A program made the position numbers and the translations under genes. Shown here in pieces: positions 59,383 through 64,000 of a stretch of DNA of 64,000 bases. The stretch is from the NCBI GenBank assembly GCA_030252795.1, contig CP127080.1:264536-328535 (forward strand), given 5' to 3'. Numbering within the stretch: position 1 is the stretch's first letter; every line of letters starts with the position of its first letter. Under the pieces are notes generated by a model that saw only the letters and a list, made by a program, of their open reading frames with translations, was not told the origin of the DNA and searched no databases. Source of the DNA: Porticoccaceae bacterium LTM1. Its GTDB lineage: Bacteria; Pseudomonadota; Gammaproteobacteria; Pseudomonadales; Porticoccaceae.

Positions 59383-60129
59383 ATGAAGTGGATTTTGCGA
59401 TTGCTGGCCGGCGTTGTGGTGGTAATTGTTGCGGCGGTAATTATTTCGTTGGCTTATGTGGACCGCGTAGTGAAGGAAGCGGTTGAGACACTGGGGCCGG
59501 AATTTACCCAAACCGAGGTGACATTGGGTGGAGTGAGCCTATCGTTTTTGAGCGGCAGCGCAGGGCTCAGTGATTTGGCGGTAGCCAACCCGAATGGCTT
59601 TTCCGATGCCAAAGCGTTTTCGCTGGGTGAGGTGCAGGTAGATCTGGACATAGGCTCAATCCTGTCAGACACCATTCTCGTTGAGCGAGTATTGGTGAGG
59701 GCGCCCGAAATCACCTTTGAACAGACAGCAAAAGGCAGCAACCTTAAAGCGCTTCAACGTAATATTGAAAGTGCCGTGGGGCCGGGTAGCTCCCAGCCGG
59801 CGGAGACTCAGTCTACCGAGCCGGGTAAAAAACTGATTATTCGCGATTTGAAAGTAGCCGATGGCCAGATTCACTACACTAACTCTCTGATGGCTGGTAA
59901 AACCACCACTGTGACTTTGCCGGAAATACATCTCACCGGAATTGGTGAAAAATCCAACGGGGCTTCAGCCAGCGAAGTGATTCAGCAGCTATTATCGTCC
60001 ATTAACAAAGAAGCGATAAAGGCAGTTGCCAACTCTGGTGCGGTTGACGAACTTCGTGACAACGTGAAAGAGCGAGTTGAGGAAGAGAAGGGCCGCTTGA
60101 AGGATATGATTAAAGGCATTGGCAATTAA
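59383..60129 (+). CDS. AsmA-like inner-membrane-anchored protein
   Basis: 248 aa. One N-terminal membrane helix (about 5-26), then beta-rich sequence typical of AsmA/DUF748-type proteins: LGGVSLSFLSGSAGLSDLAV, LGEVQVDLDIGSILSDTILV, VLVRAPEITFEQT, and LIIRDLKVADGQIHY. The last 50 residues are a charged coiled helix. Full AsmA proteins are much longer, so this is a short form. The ribosome site AGGGAG is good. Periplasmic, function unknown. Confidence 0.75.
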   Translation: MKWILRLLAGVVVVIVAAVIISLAYVDRVVKEAVETLGPEFTQTEVTLGGVSLSFLSGSAGLSDLAVANPNGFSDAKAFSLGEVQVDLDIGSILSDTILVERVLVRAPEITFEQTAKGSNLKALQRNIESAVGPGSSQPAETQSTEPGKKLIIRDLKVADGQIHYTNSLMAGKTTTVTLPEIHLTGIGEKSNGASASEVIQQLLSSINKEAIKAVANSGAVDELRDNVKERVEEEKGRLKDMIKGIGN

Positions 60130-60447
60130 CTGATGGTTTGTAAGGGGGCTGTTCGCTGTTCGGCAGCCTCCCAGTTTTCTGTTGGTTAAAAGTCGAACAG
60201 CCTTTTGAGCTTTTCTGTGTCCAAAGTGGACCGTTTTGTGTCCAATTTGAATCTTTGTTGGTTGTGTGTTGATCATTCCGTGTGTTTACAGGTTTGTGGC
60301 AGACGAGAATAATTGATCCCCCAATAGAGTTTCTGCCGGCTTAATACCTCGCTGATCCAAGCTAAATACAGCGGACGAAAGCCATGCTGCCTTTACTGGC
60401 AGCCCCCTGCAGAGAAATTACGTTCTGAGAATAGAAGGGCTACTCGC
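60130..60447. promoter_or_regulatory. bkd promoter region with direct repeats
   Basis: 318 bp with no gene. TGTGTCCAA occurs at 60216-60224 and again at 60237-60245, exactly 21 bp (two helical turns) apart, and the first copy also forms the palindrome GTCCAAAGTGGAC (60219-60231). It is a plausible operator for the operon that follows. No matching regulator gene is in the window. Confidence 0.4.
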
Positions 60448-61689
60448 ATGAGTCATAGCGCTGAGAACAAGTTGCACGTGCCGGACGCAATGTTTCGTCC
60501 CGGTGACAAACCTGATTTTTCCCATCTGGATGTAGGTACCGCTGGTGCCGTAAAGCGTCCTGCGGTTGATACCAATCCTGCCGAGATGCGCGATCTGGCT
60601 TACAGCCTGATCCGCGTTATGGACGACAATGGTGAGGCCAAAGGTGAGTGGCGTCCGAAGATAGATGCCGATGAGTTGCGCAAGGGTTTGCGCATCATGT
60701 TGCTGACCCGCAAATACGACGAGCGCATGTTCCGAATGCAGCGTCAGGCAAAAATGTCCTTCTATTTGAAATGTACTGGCGAAGAGGCTGTGGCTGTCGC
60801 AGCTACCATGGCGCTGGATGACAAGGATATGCTGTTCCCGACTTACCGTCAGCAGGGCGCTTTTCTGACTCGCGGAGCCGACCTGTTCAGCGAGATGATG
60901 TGCCAGGTGATGAACAATGAGCTTGACCCGATGCAGGGCAAGCAGCTGCCGATCAAATACTCGTCGGCGGAAAAAGGCTTTTTCTCAATCTCTGGTCCAC
61001 TGACTACACATTATCCACAAGCCGTTGGCTGGGCGATGGCTTCGGCCTATAAAGGTGAAGATCATATTGCCCTGGCTTGGACAGGGGATGGCTCCACCGC
61101 CGAGGGCGACTTCCATTATGCCTTGCAGTTTGCCGCTACCTACCGCGCACCTTGTATCCTGAATATCGTTAACAACCAGTGGGCGATCTCTTCGCCGCAA
61201 ACCATTGCTGGTGGTGAGAACACCACTTTTGCTGCGCGCGGTATCGGTTACGGATTGCCGGCGTTGCGGGTTGATGGCAATGACTTCCTGGCAGTTTACG
61301 CTGCTACCCAGTGGGCCGCCGAACGCGCCCGCGCCGGGTTGGGTGCCACTGTAATTGAACTGTATACCTACCGTGTGGAAGGTCACTCTACAAGTGATGA
61401 TCCCACCGGTTACCGTCCCAAAGATGAGCCGTTACATTGGCCGCTGGGCGACCCCATTGAGCGCCTCAAGGATCACCTGATCAGTATTGGTGAATGGACC
61501 CAGGAGCAGCACGAAGAACTGGCTACCGAACTGGAGACCTACGTGACCGAATGCTGGCGCAAGGTTGACGCCATGGGCAACATCAACGACCCCGAGATGG
61601 CGCATACGCACACAGCTGCCCTGTTCGAGCAGGTTTATAAAGAGATGCCGCCACATCTTCGCAAACAACGTCAGATGCTGGGGGTGTAG
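60448..61689 (+). CDS. bkdA1: Branched-chain 2-oxoacid dehydrogenase E1 alpha subunit
   Basis: 413 aa thiamine-diphosphate subunit that decarboxylates 2-oxoisovalerate and related acids from Val, Leu and Ile. The TPP motif GDGSTAEGDFHYALQF runs to NNQWAISSPQ. The N-terminal extension (about 60 residues) is typical of the bkd rather than the pyruvate type. E1 beta begins 4 nt after the stop. No bkdR regulator is seen upstream. Confidence 0.93.
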   Translation: MSHSAENKLHVPDAMFRPGDKPDFSHLDVGTAGAVKRPAVDTNPAEMRDLAYSLIRVMDDNGEAKGEWRPKIDADELRKGLRIMLLTRKYDERMFRMQRQAKMSFYLKCTGEEAVAVAATMALDDKDMLFPTYRQQGAFLTRGADLFSEMMCQVMNNELDPMQGKQLPIKYSSAEKGFFSISGPLTTHYPQAVGWAMASAYKGEDHIALAWTGDGSTAEGDFHYALQFAATYRAPCILNIVNNQWAISSPQTIAGGENTTFAARGIGYGLPALRVDGNDFLAVYAATQWAAERARAGLGATVIELYTYRVEGHSTSDDPTGYRPKDEPLHWPLGDPIERLKDHLISIGEWTQEQHEELATELETYVTECWRKVDAMGNINDPEMAHTHTAALFEQVYKEMPPHLRKQRQMLGV

Positions 61690-61693
61690 CGTT

Positions 61694-62710
61694 ATGGCAA
61701 AAATGAATATGATTCAGGCGCTGAACTCGGCGCACGACAACCTGCTCGCCAAAGATCCAAGTGTCATTATCTATGGTGAGGATGTCGGTTACTTTGGCGG
61801 CGTATTCCGCGTGACCCACGGCCTGCAGGAGAAGTACGGTAAGCAGCGCGTGTTTGACGCGCCGATCTCCGAAGGCGGTATTGTCTCCACTGCGATTGGT
61901 ATGGGTGTAAACGGTTTGCGCCCGGTGGTGGAAATTCAGTTTGCCGATTATATCTACCCGGCTTACGACCAGATTGTTTCCGAATTAGCCAAGCTACGCT
62001 ACCGCAGTAATGGCATGTTCACTGCGCCGGTGACCATTCGCTCTCCTTGTGGTGGCGGGATTCGCGGTGGCCAGACTCACTCGCAAAGTCCAGAGGCCTG
62101 CTTCACTCATGTGCCGGGCTTGAAAGTGGTGATGCCTTCCAATCCTTACGATGCCAAAGGATTGCTGGTTGCCTCTATTGAGTGTGATGATCCGGTGATT
62201 TTCCTGGAGCCGAAGCGCCTTTACAACGGCCCATTCGACGGCAATCCACACCAGTCAGCTGTGAGCTGGGGTACACACCCGAAAGGTGAGGTGCCGGAAG
62301 ATTACTACTCCCTGGAGCTGGGTAAGGCCGAAGTGATCCGTGCCGGAGCCGATGTCACTATCGTTACCTACGGCACCATGGTGCATGTGGTAGAGGCCGC
62401 GGTTAAGAAAGCTGGCATTGATGCCGAGATTATCGATATTCGCACACTGGTGCCGCTGGACATCGACACTATCGCCGCCTCGGTCAACAAGACCGGTCGT
62501 TGTGTAGTGGTGAACGAAGCAACCCGTACTGGCAGTTTTGCCGCGGAAATCATGTCACAGGTTCAGGAAGAGTGCTTCTGGCGTCTGGAGGCACCAATCC
62601 AGCGTGTATCCGGTTGGGACACCCCCTATCCACACGCCATGGAGTGGGACTACTTCCCGGGCCAGGATCGTATTCTGGAAGCAATCAATAAGACGCTCGA
62701 CGTCAAATAA
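61694..62710 (+). CDS. bkdA2: Branched-chain 2-oxoacid dehydrogenase E1 beta subunit
   Basis: 338 aa from the ATG at 61694. It completes the E1 heterotetramer: IIYGEDVGYFGGVFRVT, FDAPISEGGIVSTAIG, VVEIQFADYIYPAYDQI and DIRTLVPLDIDTI are conserved transketolase beta blocks. It lies between E1 alpha and E2, with gaps of 4 and 14 nt. Confidence 0.95.
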   Translation: MAKMNMIQALNSAHDNLLAKDPSVIIYGEDVGYFGGVFRVTHGLQEKYGKQRVFDAPISEGGIVSTAIGMGVNGLRPVVEIQFADYIYPAYDQIVSELAKLRYRSNGMFTAPVTIRSPCGGGIRGGQTHSQSPEACFTHVPGLKVVMPSNPYDAKGLLVASIECDDPVIFLEPKRLYNGPFDGNPHQSAVSWGTHPKGEVPEDYYSLELGKAEVIRAGADVTIVTYGTMVHVVEAAVKKAGIDAEIIDIRTLVPLDIDTIAASVNKTGRCVVVNEATRTGSFAAEIMSQVQEECFWRLEAPIQRVSGWDTPYPHAMEWDYFPGQDRILEAINKTLDVK

Positions 62711-62724
62711 TCGGAGGCTCAAAC

Positions 62725-64000
62725 GTGGGTCACTATGTATTTAAGTTGCCGGATCTTGGGGAAGGCACCGTTGAATCAGAAATTGCCGAGTGGTACGTAA
62801 AGCCCGGTGATCGAGTAGAGCAGGACCAGCACATCGCCGATGTGATGACCGACAAGGCCAATGTGGAATTGACGGCACCGGTTGCCGGTGTGGTGGTATC
62901 CCTGGCTGGTGAGGCGGGCGATATCATTGCAGTTGGTTCCGAGCTGATTCGTTTTGACGTGGATGGCGATGGTAATGCCGCTGCCTCCGAGGTTGCTCCT
63001 GCACCTGCGACAGAGCTAAAGGTTGAAGAAAAACCTGAACAAGCGCCCCAGCCAGTCGAGCAAAAGTCCGAGCCTGCCGCGCCCGTAGCTGGCGGTCGCT
63101 TTGTCTTCAAGCTGCCGGATCTGGGTGAAGGCACGGTCGAATCCGAAATTGCCGAATGGCATGTTGCGGTTGGCGATGTGGTTGAGCAGGATCAGGTAAT
63201 TGCCGATGTAATGACCGATAAGGCTACCGTTGAGCTGTCTGCACCGGTAGCGGGTACTGTGGTATCTCTCGCCGGTGCTGCCGGAGATGTGATCGCTGTT
63301 GGTGCTGAGTTGATTGTGTTTGCTGTCGATGGCGCCGGCAATGCGCCGTCTGTGGAGGCGTCGTCGCCGGTGGTTGCTGCCAATCCGGCACCTGCCGCTG
63401 CACAGGCTCCTGTCCAACAAACTACCGCACCGGCACCGCAAGTGGCAGCTCCGGTGGTTGCGTCCGGAGAAGTGCTCACTTCTCCAGCAGTACGTCGCCG
63501 CGCACTGGATGCCAATATCGACCTGGCCGATGTACAGGGTACCGGCCCGGCCGGTCGCATTCAGCACGAAGACCTGGATAACTTTATTGCTGCTGGCGGC
63601 AAGCTGGCAGTTGCCGCCAAAGCCTCTGGAAAAGCCAAAAAGACTGGAACCACGGAAATTCCGGTGCGCGGTCTGCGCCGCATGATTGCCCAGAAAATGC
63701 AGCAGTCCAAGCGTCAGATTCCTCACTTCACCTATGTGGAGGAGATCGACGTTACTGAATTGGAAGCGCTGCGTCAGCACATGAATGCTACGCGCACCGC
63801 AGACCAGCCCAAGCTGACCCTGCTGGCCTACATCATGCAGGCTGTATCCAAGGTTATGGGTGAATTCCCGCAGTTCAATGCCACCTTTGATGACACCAAC
63901 AACGTGATCACCCGCTACGAGGGCGTTCACATGGGTATTGCTGCCCAGACCGATGACGGCCTGAAAGTACCGGTGGTCAAGCACGCTGAAGCACTTGATG
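62725..64000 (+). CDS. bkdB: Dihydrolipoamide acyltransferase E2 of branched-chain 2-oxoacid dehydrogenase (partial)
   Basis: Truncated by the window end after 425 codons. It starts with GTG at 62725 (GGAGG 7 nt before). Two N-terminal lipoyl domains carry their lysines in MTDKANVEL (K44) and MTDKATVEL (K166), joined by Ala/Pro-rich linkers. A peripheral-subunit-binding domain lies at about 252-288, and the catalytic domain begins near 312 (VRGLRRMIAQKM). The catalytic His motif would lie past the edge. The two lipoyl domains are near duplicates; bkd E2 often has one. Confidence 0.93.
   Translation, partial: MGHYVFKLPDLGEGTVESEIAEWYVKPGDRVEQDQHIADVMTDKANVELTAPVAGVVVSLAGEAGDIIAVGSELIRFDVDGDGNAAASEVAPAPATELKVEEKPEQAPQPVEQKSEPAAPVAGGRFVFKLPDLGEGTVESEIAEWHVAVGDVVEQDQVIADVMTDKATVELSAPVAGTVVSLAGAAGDVIAVGAELIVFAVDGAGNAPSVEASSPVVAANPAPAAAQAPVQQTTAPAPQVAAPVVASGEVLTSPAVRRRALDANIDLADVQGTGPAGRIQHEDLDNFIAAGGKLAVAAKASGKAKKTGTTEIPVRGLRRMIAQKMQQSKRQIPHFTYVEEIDVTELEALRQHMNATRTADQPKLTLLAYIMQAVSKVMGEFPQFNATFDDTNNVITRYEGVHMGIAAQTDDGLKVPVVKHAEALD

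Noticed and set aside
63016..63984. 322-codon minus-strand frame opposite the E2 gene
   Set aside because: Antisense to the lipoyl and linker coding region; low-complexity Arg/Gly/Ser sequence.

Overview
The window is chromosomal DNA of a gammaproteobacterium, most likely a marine heterotroph near the Cellvibrionales/Pseudomonadales. I infer this from gene order (leuS-lptE-holA; miaB-phoH-ybeY-corC-lnt; lolB-ispE-tRNA-Gln-prs-rplY-pth-ychF, an order I also associate with Pseudomonas; hemA-prfA-prmC), from gammaproteobacterial protein features, and from large STN-type TonB-dependent receptors driven by ECF sigma/FecR pairs. No phage, insertion sequence with transposase, or CRISPR array is visible. 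It is mostly ordinary core genome, with two nutrient-uptake loci, one small AT-rich accessory stretch and many intergenic palindromic elements.

Layout. 0-6.8 kb: uptake locus 1 on the minus strand (ECF sigma, FecR, TonB receptor, TlpA-like thioredoxin lipoprotein). 6.9-13.4 kb: an OsmC-YcaO fusion, then holA, lptE and leuS. 13.6-20.2 kb: uptake locus 2 (ECF sigma, FecR, TonB receptor) with a convergent thioredoxin-fold protein. Within each locus the sigma gene and the receptor gene carry the same putative ECF promoter, and the two loci use different promoters; the second promoter type also stands before the convergent thioredoxin gene. 20.4-24.2 kb: a probable operon of a 71-aa membrane protein, an SbtA-type bicarbonate permease, purE and purK, with a divergent LysR regulator. 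The permease would supply the bicarbonate that PurK consumes. 24.3-29.8 kb: envelope/RNA block lnt, corC, ybeY, phoH-like and miaB.

29.8-35.5 kb: a striking pair of long hairpins with mutually complementary loops, a DUF1820 protein, a PAS-GGDEF diguanylate cyclase, then an AT-rich run of exported proteins ending at tRNA-Met. 35.5-44.2 kb: a DMT exporter, a YqaA protein, ychF, pth, rplY, prs, tRNA-Gln, ispE, lolB and a TPR lipoprotein. 44.3-49.7 kb: hemA, prfA, a methyltransferase, prmC and trhO, with a 265-bp MITE-like element between hemA and prfA. 49.9-52.8 kb: the AMMECR1/MEMO1/radical-SAM trio and a CPXCG protein. 52.7-60.1 kb: a MATE exporter, an FMN glutamate-synthase-like protein, DoxX, an RhlB-like helicase, CysZ and an AsmA-like protein. 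60.4-64.0 kb: the branched-chain 2-oxoacid dehydrogenase operon (E1 alpha, E1 beta, E2), with E2 cut by the window end.

Best leads: the twin ECF regulons with linked thioredoxins, the SbtA-purEK operon, the hairpin pair at 29.9-30.1 kb, the MITE-like family at 45.7 and 59.3 kb, and two inverted elements built of heptamer repeats at 28.4 and 38.2 kb. All coordinates and motifs were read by eye; family names come from recognition, not from searches.
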